NCBI RefSeq assembly: GCF_046523945.1
Contig: NZ_CP171363.1
Span: 2,674,028-2,738,027 of the forward strand
Length of the DNA: 64,000 bases
Source: Faucicola mancuniensis
GTDB taxonomy: Bacteria > Pseudomonadota > Gammaproteobacteria > Pseudomonadales > Moraxellaceae
Reading direction: 5' to 3'
This document shows, one piece after another, positions 30,836-39,977 of the stretch (position 1 is the stretch's first letter; each line of letters starts with the position of its first letter). The position numbers and the translations under genes are program-made. The notes beneath the pieces are model-generated. The model made no database searches and was not told where the DNA came from. It was given only the letters and a program-made list of their open reading frames with translations.

Positions 30836-30876
30836 CTCTGCACACGATAAAAATTACTTAAAACAAAGTTGATTTT
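30836..30876. mobile_element. Terminal fragment of an IS4-family element
   Basis: About 41 bases starting CTCTGCACACGA and running to AAAGTTGATTTT match, with a few differences, the 3' end of the IS4 elements at 37910, 39978 and 46580. The fragment is cut at 30876-30880 by the left end of an IS256-type element. It is a trace of an older IS4 insertion upstream of znuD. Confidence 0.7.
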
Positions 30877-30879
30877 GGT

Positions 30880-31642
30880 AGTGTTCAAAAAACTGTGTCA
30901 ATTCTGTAAACTAACAAAAAAACAGGAAAGACACCATGCAAAACTTTGACTTTAACAAAGCCCTAAAAGCCATCCAATCAGGCAAACCCATCACAGGCAG
31001 TGATGGGGTACTTGCCCCGCTCATCAAACAACTCACTGAAGCTGCCTTAATGGCATGAGCTATGGAGCAATCACGACCACTTGATAGTGTTTATCCCTTT
31101 GTTTGGCTCGATGCTATTCACTACAAGGTCAAAGACGAAGGACGCTATGTCAATAAAGCGGTTTACACGCTTCTAGCACTTAATACCGAAGGTAAAAAAG
31201 AACTCATCGGTCTATACTGCTTTGAGAGTGAAGGAGCAAACTACTGGCTATCGGTACTCACTGATTTACACAATCGTGGCGTACAAGATATTCTCATTGC
31301 TTGCGTTGATGGCTTAAAAGGCTTTCCTGAGGCGATACAGGCTGTCTTTCCTAATACAGAGGTGCAATTGTGTGTGATTCATCAAATTCGCAATAGTCTG
31401 CGTTATGTGGCAAGTCGTGACCAAAAAGCCTTTATGCGTGATTTAAAGCCTGTGTATAAGGCGGTAAACGAAACAAGCTTGCTAAAATTACTGTATGTTG
31501 GTATGCTAAATGCGTCAGAGAAATGGACGATGCCAATTAATAATTGGGGTCAATCAATGATGCAGTTGTCTATCCATTTCTCTGGTCGTTTAGATGCTGT
31601 GATGAAACTATAATTTAACGGATACAGGGTTTTGAATGCTCT
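30880..31642 (+). mobile_element. IS256-family element with internal deletions
   Basis: Left end at 30880 and right end (TTTTGAATGCTCT) at 31642. The transposase is in pieces: the N-terminal 38 codons (30935-31058) end at a deletion, then 31062-31613 encodes the DDE core (FVWLDAIHYKVKDEGRYV, CVDGLKGFPEAI, CVIHQIRNSLRYV) and a second in-frame deletion removes about 70 residues between KPVYKAVN and ETSLLKLLYV compared with the copy at 48545-48973. It cannot be autonomous. Its right end truncates the immunity gene at 31643-32480. Confidence 0.85.
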
Positions 31643-32480
31643 CCATTAGCAATCAAGTCACTGCGTGTAGATAATTCTCTTTCTTTTAAAAATTTATGAA
31701 TTTCATCAGGTATTTCTTCATCTTCTAAAAATTCATAAAAGGTTAAGACAACTTCTTCAGGCATATACTGTTTCTCACGCAATAAACACATCGTCTTTAA
31801 CCAATAAACAGCATCATCAGGACGACCTTTCATGTAAACGTGTTTAAGTTCTTTGCCCAATACTTGCATGCAGGTTTTATTTAACTTTTCTTTATCAAAT
31901 TCACCATATGCAAAATGGCGTAAGATAGCATACATCAAAGTCACCAAACCTGTTTTTGATGTGAGTTTGACTGGTTTATTGCCTTTAAAATGCTCATAAA
32001 CTGCTATGCCTTGTTGGTATTCTTTGGCAAATAAACAGCGTTGTAAATAGGTATAAAATAATTGGCGATCCAATCCCTTACAGACTGAATAATCGATTGG
32101 ATTTCGTTGTTCAAAAACCATAGATTGGTTTGAGCCAAACATTCTTTCCAAATGTCTATATTATCCTGACCTGTATATAACCATATTGCTCCTGCATAAG
32201 CTTCATATATCAAACAAACATGACTAGGTCGCCAACTAACTTCAATTTTTAGTTCAATTGCTTTTTCACACAGCCTAATAATTCTAGGTAAAAACTGCTC
32301 AAATAGAGACTTTTCACCAAGCATATAACTATAATAGCAATTGCGTAAACTTCCACTGGCAATACCACCATGCATTACATTGATTGCTGACTCATCTCTG
32401 GAAGACTCGTGATAATAGAAAAATCCACCTTTCCCAGAATTTTTAACATCTTTTAAAAGGCTTTCTTTAATTGTTTCCAT
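31643..32480 (-). pseudogene. Alpha-helical immunity protein, frameshifted and 3' truncated
   Basis: Start ATG 32480, 13 bases after the stop of the toxin tip at 32494, with AAGGTGA between them. The first frame (METIKESLLKDVKNSGKGGF onward) shifts at the A5 run 32113-32117; one more base gives ...LAQTNLWFFEQRNPIDYSV and joins the second frame, for a helical protein of roughly 280 residues. The C-terminus (after about RELSTRSDLIANGEH) is supplied by the end of the IS256-type element. Its size and helical content recall Imm49-like proteins, but this is a guess. Immunity to the adjacent nuclease tip is inferred from position. Confidence 0.65.
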
Positions 32481-32493
32481 ATGTCACCTTATT

Positions 32494-33316
32494 TTACTTT
32501 TTGACCATTTTCATACTTTTGTATTACCATTTTTCCATCAAGCCCACCACTACCCACTGTTCGGGTTTCAAAATTACCAGCATCAACATCTTCTATTAAT
32601 TTTGTTTTTTGTTCAGCAGGTAAATTAGAATTTTGAATAACTCTTATGGCTTCTTGTTTTGCATTTTCCCAAGCTCCACTAGAATCACCAGATGCAGTTT
32701 TAGCGTTTATATCGAAGGTGGGAGAAATTTCTAACGTCCCATCATCACTACGGAATTTATTATCCCATAAAACTACTGTTTCAGATTTAGGGTCAATTGA
32801 GATAACATCACTGCCATGTGTTCCAGGTTTATCGCCCCATTTAAGGACTACAAAACCCTCATTAGCAACTTTGTTAGCAAGATCAATTTCATGAACAAAT
32901 CCATTTATCTGAGAATTTAAAATACTGTCAGAGCTGCCTGGTTTAGCATTGATTTGCGAAGGCTTAAAATCCCATCCTACTATAGGATCTGGAAGTGTAG
33001 GATGTAATGTCCTACTATTGTACAGTCTACTACTTCGATCTGTGATTAGATACTCAGGCGTAACCCCTTCAGCTTTTATTGCTGATTTTGGCGGATGTAA
33101 TGGGTCTTTAACGAATACATGATTATCATTCTGAGCTGGTCTATTGGTAGCACGATGGATATTAGGCTCATTCTCATTAAGAATTTTACCATCAGCATCA
33201 ACTTCAAAATATTTAGCTTTACCGCCTGTTGCACTCCACTCGGGATTTTCGATGACATTAACAGTCCTACCACGGTCTTCAAAGGTATTTTTCTTTAGAC
33301 ACGAAAAAGCAGTCTA
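32494..33316 (-). pseudogene. Start-less toxin tip, probable PD-(D/E)xK nuclease
   Basis: An open frame of about 274 codons with no usable start, bounded upstream by TAG near 33318 and ending TAA at 32494-32496. After a leader (KKNTFEDRGRTVNVIENPEW) it contains a region with a conserved-looking Glu (VHEIDLANKVA), then THGSDVISIDPKS and TVVLWDNKFRSDDG. The E...SD...xWDxK arrangement fits a restriction-endonuclease-like (PD-(D/E)xK) nuclease; assignment is inference. The immunity gene follows directly. Because it lacks an ATG it is easily missed by gene callers, but it is a coherent coding sequence of an orphan tip awaiting recombination with a stalk. Confidence 0.65.
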
Positions 33317-33378
33317 AAAATACCTAACTAAATCCCTTAGCGTACTATCTTTTCCGTTCGATATGCTGAACTGTATAA

Positions 33379-33837
33379 CTAATAAAATTCACTCTTGGGT
33401 TTTCCTGACGTACCTGTGCCTTTATGCTTTATACGTTCCAACCATAAATCTTTTGGGATTCCTAATTTCTTAGACTCATCCTCTGTTAAGTCGCTAATTC
33501 CTCTCATAATTAAATGAGACCATCTATCATCTTCTGGGATATAGGCAACATTCATATTAAAATTGCCATTATTTGTGAGAGTGGCTTGATAATGATTCCA
33601 ATCACCTTTTGCTGAATCATAAGAATCTTCAATAATTTTTTTTAAAATATTACGAGTTTCCCTCAGATTAATATTTTCAAATAATGAGCTATTTTCGTTA
33701 TTTTTATCTTCAAAGTATAAACTACAGGTACTGAAATCGGAATATATAAATCCCTCAAAATAACAAGCTTTAGCTTCATGCGGAAAAATATCTTTTAATA
33801 TATTTTTAACCTCTACAAAGTCATATAAGTTTTTCAT
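33379..33837 (-). CDS. YezG/DUF600-like immunity protein
   Basis: A 152-residue protein from ATG 33837 (MKNLYDFVEVKNILKDIFPH onward); upstream in-frame codons to 33960 overlap the toxin and are unlikely to be used. It has GDWNHYQATLTNNGNFNMNV followed by AYIPEDDRW, the pattern of YezG/DUF600 immunity proteins that pair with DNA/RNA non-specific endonuclease toxins. It starts 11 bases after the stop of exactly such a toxin (33848). Cytosolic, acidic. It should protect the producer from the nuclease tip. Confidence 0.8.
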   Translation of the reverse strand: MKNLYDFVEVKNILKDIFPHEAKACYFEGFIYSDFSTCSLYFEDKNNENSSLFENINLRETRNILKKIIEDSYDSAKGDWNHYQATLTNNGNFNMNVAYIPEDDRWSHLIMRGISDLTEDESKKLGIPKDLWLERIKHKGTGTSGKPKSEFY

Positions 33838-33847
33838 AATTTCAACC

Positions 33848-35086
33848 TCACTTACCAGTGGCTGTGTTTGCCAATTCAAATTCTCTTTCGACTTTTCCAA
33901 TTCTCTCAGTAATAATAAACTTGTATGGTCTTTTACTATTTCCACTATAGACAGGTTCAATTTTAACTTTCACATTTCTTCCAGCTTCTAAGTTACTTCT
34001 CCAAGTATTCTCTAAATCATACCAACCTCCATTTTTGCGATTCAATACTCTATTCATTGGAACAACATTTATTTGTTCCCCCATTCCTCTAAACATAGAC
34101 GCAATCAAATGTCCGCCGTCATCATCAGCAAGCCTATCAGTTCCTCCAGCTTTTTTTTGCTCGTACAGATTACGGTGAGGATCAGCCCATTCTGTATCTA
34201 GTTTTAAATCTGCTTCAACTGAATGAACTCGTGAGTATGCATCAGTTTGATATTTGTAACCATCTGGTGTGTAGTAAGTTTGATTTGGTTGTGGTTTTTT
34301 GCCCTCGGGATTCCATGAATTCCCCTTTTCACCTGGCGTAAGCGTTTTTGAGCCATCTTCATTTAAAGTGATATCAGGTTTCTTACTATCTATAATTTGA
34401 ACTTTAGGATTTTTTACGCCTGTAATTTTTACTTCAACAAACTTTGGAGCATTCGGATTGGTAACAAGGTCTGGATTATCAATGATTGCTTTTCTTTCCA
34501 TGAAGGTATTGCCTTTGGAATCAATCCCAGTTTTATAGTCTGCAAAAGTAACATTATGACCATCAATTTTTTTAGTTTCAGGGTTTTCTCCTACATCTAA
34601 GAAGCAATTTTTATTATGAACCCAGACCCCATCAAGACCGCCAATTCCTTTAACAAAGAAAGTATGGTCAGTATTAACCTCCAAGTTATAACTGTTTAAT
34701 GGCGTTTTAACAGTATACACTTCTGAAATAACTTGCCACTCACCATTTGAGCCAAGCACTTTATAACCTTTCTTCAAATCACCTGCATTAATCCAATAAG
34801 CATTTTTAATATCACCATGATATTCTTTGCCAATAGATGGTTTTGCAGGATTGATATCATTTCCATAACTTGAAAAGTACGGATGTAAGCTATCTGATAC
34901 AATCTGCTGACTATGTCCATGACTATCAGTGATAGTAACGTAAGTCGTATCAGGGTCAATACTGTTCATGGTATGAAGAACTTTTTGATATCCCATGAGT
35001 CCAGTTTTTTCATTTTTTGACCAAACCATATCACCAATTTGAATTTCATTAATCGACTTATAGCCGTTAATGGTACGGACTTCCAT
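33848..35086 (-). CDS. HINT pretoxin domain plus DNA/RNA non-specific endonuclease toxin (end of an orphan CdiA-like gene)
   Basis: The frame is open upstream past the first ATG (35086) and includes the HINT start cysteine in CSFRGDMEVRTINGY near 35105. HINT spans to about residue 157 (YNLEVNTDHTFFVKG, VWVHN). After a linker, residues about 300-400 form a non-specific endonuclease: TDRLADDDGGHLIASMF with the catalytic His, then NVVPMNRVLNRKNGGWYDLE and KVKIEPVYSG. This is the Endonuclea_NS_2-type toxin domain. The stalk part lies upstream (35211-37418) but is separated by frameshifts around 35165-35205. Cognate YezG-like immunity follows. Cleavage of target-cell nucleic acid is expected. Confidence 0.85.
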   Translation of the reverse strand: MEVRTINGYKSINEIQIGDMVWSKNEKTGLMGYQKVLHTMNSIDPDTTYVTITDSHGHSQQIVSDSLHPYFSSYGNDINPAKPSIGKEYHGDIKNAYWINAGDLKKGYKVLGSNGEWQVISEVYTVKTPLNSYNLEVNTDHTFFVKGIGGLDGVWVHNKNCFLDVGENPETKKIDGHNVTFADYKTGIDSKGNTFMERKAIIDNPDLVTNPNAPKFVEVKITGVKNPKVQIIDSKKPDITLNEDGSKTLTPGEKGNSWNPEGKKPQPNQTYYTPDGYKYQTDAYSRVHSVEADLKLDTEWADPHRNLYEQKKAGGTDRLADDDGGHLIASMFRGMGEQINVVPMNRVLNRKNGGWYDLENTWRSNLEAGRNVKVKIEPVYSGNSKRPYKFIITERIGKVEREFELANTATGK

Positions 35087-35210
35087 ATCACCACGGAAGG
35101 AGCAGTTTGTTTCTCTTGTCAGATTATTATGATTAGTAGATACTTCCTGCTGTGAAACTCTATTATTTTCTTCAGCTTTTTCTTCTGAGCGACTATCTCA
35201 GCGACTTTTT

Positions 35211-37418
35211 TCAGTCCGCCTTAGCTTTATCCGTCGCTTCCTTAGTAATTTGATTGCCAACAATTTTACCAGTTGAACCTATTACCTTAGCCGCACCAGT
35301 AGCAGTTGTAATTACCTCTGCAGCTTGAATACCTAGTAACGCTTTTTGTCCCCCAGAAACATCTTGACCATAAATTTTATTTAGATTACCTTGTGATAAA
35401 GATGCTAGACCTTGACCAAAAGCATTGCTTTTATCTTTTACTGTGTCAACTGTAGAATCTTTTGCATCATTGGCACATTTACTAATATTCCCTGCACATT
35501 CTTTCGCTGAATTCCACAAGCCTTTTGCAGTATCTGAAGCCACAGTTCCAGCATCCTTTGCAATCTGCGATGCAGAATGACTTTGCCAGTATTTTTTTAC
35601 GTCACTTGCTGTATTATTAGCTACTTGATTTAGTCCTTGAATTATATTGGAATTTTGCTTAGAAATCAAATTTCTATTGTTAAAGGCTTGGTCAGTGTCT
35701 AGAGCGTATTCTTCTGGTCTTATAAAATCGCTATTTACTGCTGTGAAAAATTTTTGTTTCCCACCTAACTCATTTGTGAAATAACCATTAGAACTTGCCA
35801 AAAAGTTGGCAGCTGCAGTGTCTGTACCTTTAGGAAGAGCTAACATCCATAGCAGATCAGTTTGCCGAGCTGCTTCTTGTGCCAAACGTTTTTCAGCTTC
35901 TACATCTGAAATACCCATTTTTAATGCGAAATCATGAGTATTCTTAGTTATCCATGCTCTTTCAGAAGGATGTAATTGTCTATTATTCGCATCCATGTTA
36001 ACCGCAGTTGCTATACTATTAGTACCAAGACCAGCCGAATTACTGACCCCAGCAATAGTTGCACTCGACAATCCACTTGCTAGACCTTGAGCCACCGTTG
36101 GATTCATACCTTGCTCAATTAGTTTTTCTGTAAATTTACTTTCCAACTCATTAATTTTAGGAGCGGCAGCGTACCACTCCGCCACTAAAGGCAAGACCTT
36201 GCAAAGAACCAGAACCCAAAGCCCCAGCAGCTGTATGAGCCATCACACGATAAGCACCGCCTTCTTTCCAATTATTATAATCTTGCTCATGTGCTTGCTT
36301 GAACGCTTCAACTTTTTGTAGATCCTCTAAAATTAACTGTCGTTGTACAGGGTCAGTAGTAGAGTTAAGTTTATCATTTAACTGCCCTTCAACCATTTGA
36401 GCATATTCATAGCGTTTGGTTTTTTCTTTAGCATAATCCCCAATTACTTTCGGAATTTCCTTACCATACTCTTGAGTAATCTGCACCTGAGCACCAATCT
36501 CAGCATTGACCTTGTCTTTATCAAAGTTATTCGCTAACGACTTATTCAAAGTTTCGACATTAGCGATCGTCACCTCTGACTTACCAGCAACCCCAGTCAC
36601 CGCACCATACGTCGTACTGGCTTGGCTGTCACCATCTTTACCATAACCTACACCACTGACTTTGGGTTTTTGACCTGTTTCAGCCGACAAACCAGCATTA
36701 ATCCCATCCGCCTTATACTGGCTATGGTTCTCAATATCACTAACTTCCAACCCACCCCTAAACTGGGTTTTATTAGCCTCAGGCGTTGCCGTCGTAAAGT
36801 ACGCCCCTTTAAACGTACTCTTACCCTCTACCACCACATCGGATGATTGATACTGTAAGCCTGTCTGCTCAGTCACCGCTGCATAATCGGCGTTTGCTCG
36901 AGTACGACCGCCATTGACAGATAAACTCCTCCCTGCTCCTTGTTTGACTAAATCAATATCTGCACTAAACCCAGCATTGGTCTGTTTACCATCATATGTA
37001 GCGGTATCCTGACGGCTGGTGGCTTTAATTGCCCCACCAATATGACCCGTCATACGGTTGCCTTTTTCCACTGCCCCATCTACGACATAGTCACCACCCA
37101 CGTTTTGGTAAGTGGTACCTGCCACATTGATATGGCTGTTGGCGTTTCACCATTACCATAACCTTTTGCCATATTGGCATTGGCACTAATCCCTGCACTG
37201 CCTTTGGTGTCAATATATACCCCAATGCCATAACTGCTTGATTTATTGGTACTACGGTCATACCCAGTGCCTGTGGCAGCTTGTTCTATTACATCGCCTT
37301 CTACGTTGTTGTAGCGGTCACCTTTAAGATTTAAGTCACTGCCTGTCAATACAACATCGCTGTCTTCGCTTTTGCCTTGGATATTCAATACAAGGTTATT
37401 GGCATTGATTTGTGAAAT
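35211..37418 (-). pseudogene. Orphan TpsA/CdiA stalk and pretoxin region feeding the endonuclease toxin
   Basis: Three frames (37418-37080, 37125-36157, 36194-35211) read as one gene. A 10-base deletion near 37145 relative to the copies at 22064 and 26118 (GAAAC joined to GCCAACAGCC) breaks the first, and an extra C near 36171 breaks the second. The protein begins inside the stalk (SQINANNLVLNIQG), has VAGTTYQNVGG, then a DANNRQLHPSE motif where VENN would be, and a helical linker ending KEATDKAKAD. At least two frame changes near 35165-35205 separate it from the HINT-endonuclease part. No start or secretion domain. Confidence 0.8.
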
Positions 37419-37446
37419 TCAATACTCGATAAAATTCCTTAGCGTG

Positions 37447-37476
37447 CTATATGGTCCGAATTCTGTGCTGACCCCT
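37447..37476. repeat. 30-bp sequence repeated from 6913-6942
   Basis: Exact 30-base match with 6913-6942. Here it lies about 30 bases beyond the upstream end of the headless TpsA gene and just before the immunity gene at 37505, again at a module boundary. Confidence 0.6.
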
Positions 37477-37504
37477 TATTGTATATTATGATTCGAGTTT
37501 TATA

Positions 37505-39229
37505 CTAACCCTTATTTAAATTCTGATTAAGCAAATTCAAATTATAAAGACCATATTCTATTATATTAGGTATAGTTTGCTTTACAATAAGCCAACCCTC
37601 GACCAGTGAAGTTATGGAATTCACAAGTGTTAAAAATTTTACTATTTTCACTTTATCGTCAATCTCAATAACTCTCTCAGAAGTCTGTGGTTTATAACTA
37701 AATCCTAAAACTTCCCATCGACTAGATATTTCATCTAAATCCAAATTAAATACATTAAAATCTTCTAAATAAATATTTGGTGGATCAACATCGTCAAATT
37801 CTAGTTTTTCCAAAAGAAAAGTATCTCCTTGGTTTCTAATTTTAACTATATCGAAATGTATTATATCCTCATCATCACTAATAATTTCATTTGAAACGTT
37901 GAAGAATTCCTCTGCACACGACAAAAAAACAAAAAAGTCTGATAAAACAATGGCATAATAGTAATTTTTCCGACGAATTAAAACCATGCCAAACCTTATC
38001 AGACTAGAAAGAATTTTATCGCAAAACCTAACAATACACAAGGCAAAAATCAACTGCTTAAGTCTAATGATAATAGCCATCATTACCGCCCAAAGCAGTA
38101 ACCTAAAAAGATAGCCAGACACTTTACCAACAGCACAACAAATGACAGCAACTACCGAAGAATACAACGCTTTTTCGCCCAAACACCCCTAAATGAACAC
38201 CAAATAGCACGCCTTATCTTTCAACTATTTGGACTAAACAAAGTCACACTCACCATTGACCGTACCAACTGGAAATGGGGAAAAAGCAACATCAACATCT
38301 TCATGTTAGCTGTTGTACACAAAGGCATTGCCATACCCTTATACTGGACAATGCTAGACAAACAAGGCAACTCAAAAACACTAGAGAGAACACAACTCAT
38401 TGAAAAATTCATTCACACCTTTGGTAAAGATAAAATACAAAAAGTATTAGCCGATAGAGAATTTGTGGGTTCTGCATGGTTCGACTGGCTAACAAAACAA
38501 AATATTAAATTTGCCATACGCATTAAAAAAGACAGTAAAGTGACCAATACACAAGGACAAAGCGTACAAATTAAAACACTATTTCATAATTTAAACCAGC
38601 AAGATACTTATCACCATGCTAGAACACTCTTTGTTGATAAGTGTCCTGTCAAGGTATCGGCAAAGCTTGATAGTGATAATGATTATGTGATTGTGGCTAC
38701 CAATGATTTTGATGATATTGACCCTATGGCAACTTATGCGATGCGTTGGCAGATTGAAACGCTGTTTTCTTGTTTAAAGGGGCGTGGTTTTAATCTTGAG
38801 GATACGCATTTGACTAAACAAGACAGAGTGAGTAAATTGGTTGCGGTAAATGCGTTAGCCTTTTGTTGGGCTTATTTGACTGGCTTGGCGGTCATTGATG
38901 ATAAGCCTAGTCATTATAAACGTTGCCTTAAGTCTAATGGTCGTCCTCAGTCAAGTGTTTTTGCTTTGGGGTTAGATTTTCTGATTGATGGATTTAGATG
39001 GTTTATTATGTGTGGTGATTTTGCTTTTTTTAATAGGTTGGTTGATTTTCTCAGTTTTAAAAGAAAATCAACTTTATTTTAGTAGTTTCTGTCGTGTGCA
39101 GAGGAAGAATTCATAATTATAATTTGATATACGATTAATTTGTGCTGATGTTAAGTTTCTAAATTTGATGGAATAATTTCTAAATCCAATTTTATAAAAG
39201 TCATAACCATGTCTACCGTATTTTTCCAT
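37505..39229 (-). pseudogene. Immunity gene interrupted by an IS4-family element
   Basis: The two halves, 39229-39104 and 37909-37505, join in frame across the 9-bp target duplication GAAGAATTC when the IS4 element (37910-39103) is removed. The restored protein of about 175 residues runs MEKYGRHGYDFYKIGFRNYS through YNYEFFNVSNEIISDD to NLLNQNLNKG. It is acidic and cytosolic-looking. Its ATG at 39229 overlaps the end of a toxin tip (stop at 39213-39215) by 17 bases, marking it as the cognate immunity gene. The clean duplication shows the insertion is simple and probably recent. Confidence 0.8.
37910..39103 (+). mobile_element. IS4-family element, copy 1 (frameshifted transposase)
   Basis: 1194 bp bounded by CTCTGCACACGAC and its complement, flanked by the 9-bp direct repeat GAAGAATTC (37901-37909 and 39104-39112). 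The transposase ATG is at 37986-37988; an A is missing from the A run near 38107 compared with the copies at 39999 and 46656, so the frame stops early. The rest of the enzyme, with all catalytic residues, is open at 38303-39082. The single homopolymer base may be an artefact. Confidence 0.9.
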
Positions 39230-39461
39230 TTTGGATAGTTACTATACCATCTTTTGCTTGTATATATATGGTTCTAAAATTAGTCGCTCTACCTAGTGCA
39301 TTTTTAAAACCAGTTTCAGGGTTTACTTGAGATAAATTATATACCTTCGAAATTTCAGCTTTTGTAAATTGAGGACTACCGTCAGTATCTATGCAAAAGC
39401 ATAGTATTATTTTTTTGACCTTATAGTCTCTTAACTTGCTGTTATATCTCCTGTTTCTAGT
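39213..39461 (-). pseudogene. Orphan toxin tip, start-less
   Basis: An open frame of about 82 codons without start, ending TAG at 39213-39215. The recognisable part reads IDTDGSPQFTKAEISKVYNL, then a NPETGFKNALGRATNFRTI segment, and ends in QAKDGIVTIQNGKIR. It overlaps the start of the interrupted immunity gene. The activity was not recognised. The upstream frame becomes doubtful beyond 39390, so the true module boundary is uncertain. Confidence 0.55.
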
Positions 39462-39491
39462 CTATCAGATTAGTTCTGCTAGTCTAGAGCC

Positions 39492-39965
39492 TTATTTATT
39501 ACAATCACTTTTTTCATAGTAGAATATATTAATTCTTAGTCTTGGAAATCCATTGGTATTTGCAGATTCTATAAAAGTGAATCTTGATAAATTCATTCCT
39601 ATTTTTCCATAACAATAACTAAGAAATATATTTTCATCATCTTTAGTCCTTTTAGGTACCATCTTCCAGTAAGGATTACTATCTAAATTATCTCTTATCG
39701 TTTTAATTTCTTCTCCTTTAGGATTATTATAATAATAGCTTAAATATGTATAACCATTTTGTCTTATTCTATTTTCTGTTACATCAGGAGGTCGAACATT
39801 TTTAGTAACACCTTCCATTAGATTTTTTAATTGTATAGAAATCTGTTCCAAATTAACAAGTTCCTTTTTGTTGTTTTTTAGCTTGTCTGTATCTTTATAT
39901 CCTAGAAAAATACTTATGCTTATAAGCCCAATGATTAAGATATGTACAATATATTTTTTTAACAT
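39492..39965 (-). CDS. Hypothetical protein with N-terminal membrane anchor
   Basis: A 157-residue protein, MLKKYIVHILIIGLISISIF onward: one N-terminal transmembrane helix (about residues 5-23) followed by a soluble domain with several Tyr/Asn-rich stretches (YTYLSYYYNN) and two cysteines near the C-terminus. No family recognised. It is isolated between two IS4 elements; its ATG lies 12 bases from the end of the right one. It may be an immunity-like or accessory protein of the island, but nothing in the sequence proves that. Confidence 0.5.
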   Translation of the reverse strand: MLKKYIVHILIIGLISISIFLGYKDTDKLKNNKKELVNLEQISIQLKNLMEGVTKNVRPPDVTENRIRQNGYTYLSYYYNNPKGEEIKTIRDNLDSNPYWKMVPKRTKDDENIFLSYCYGKIGMNLSRFTFIESANTNGFPRLRINIFYYEKSDCNK

Positions 39966-39977
39966 ATTATTTTTTTC

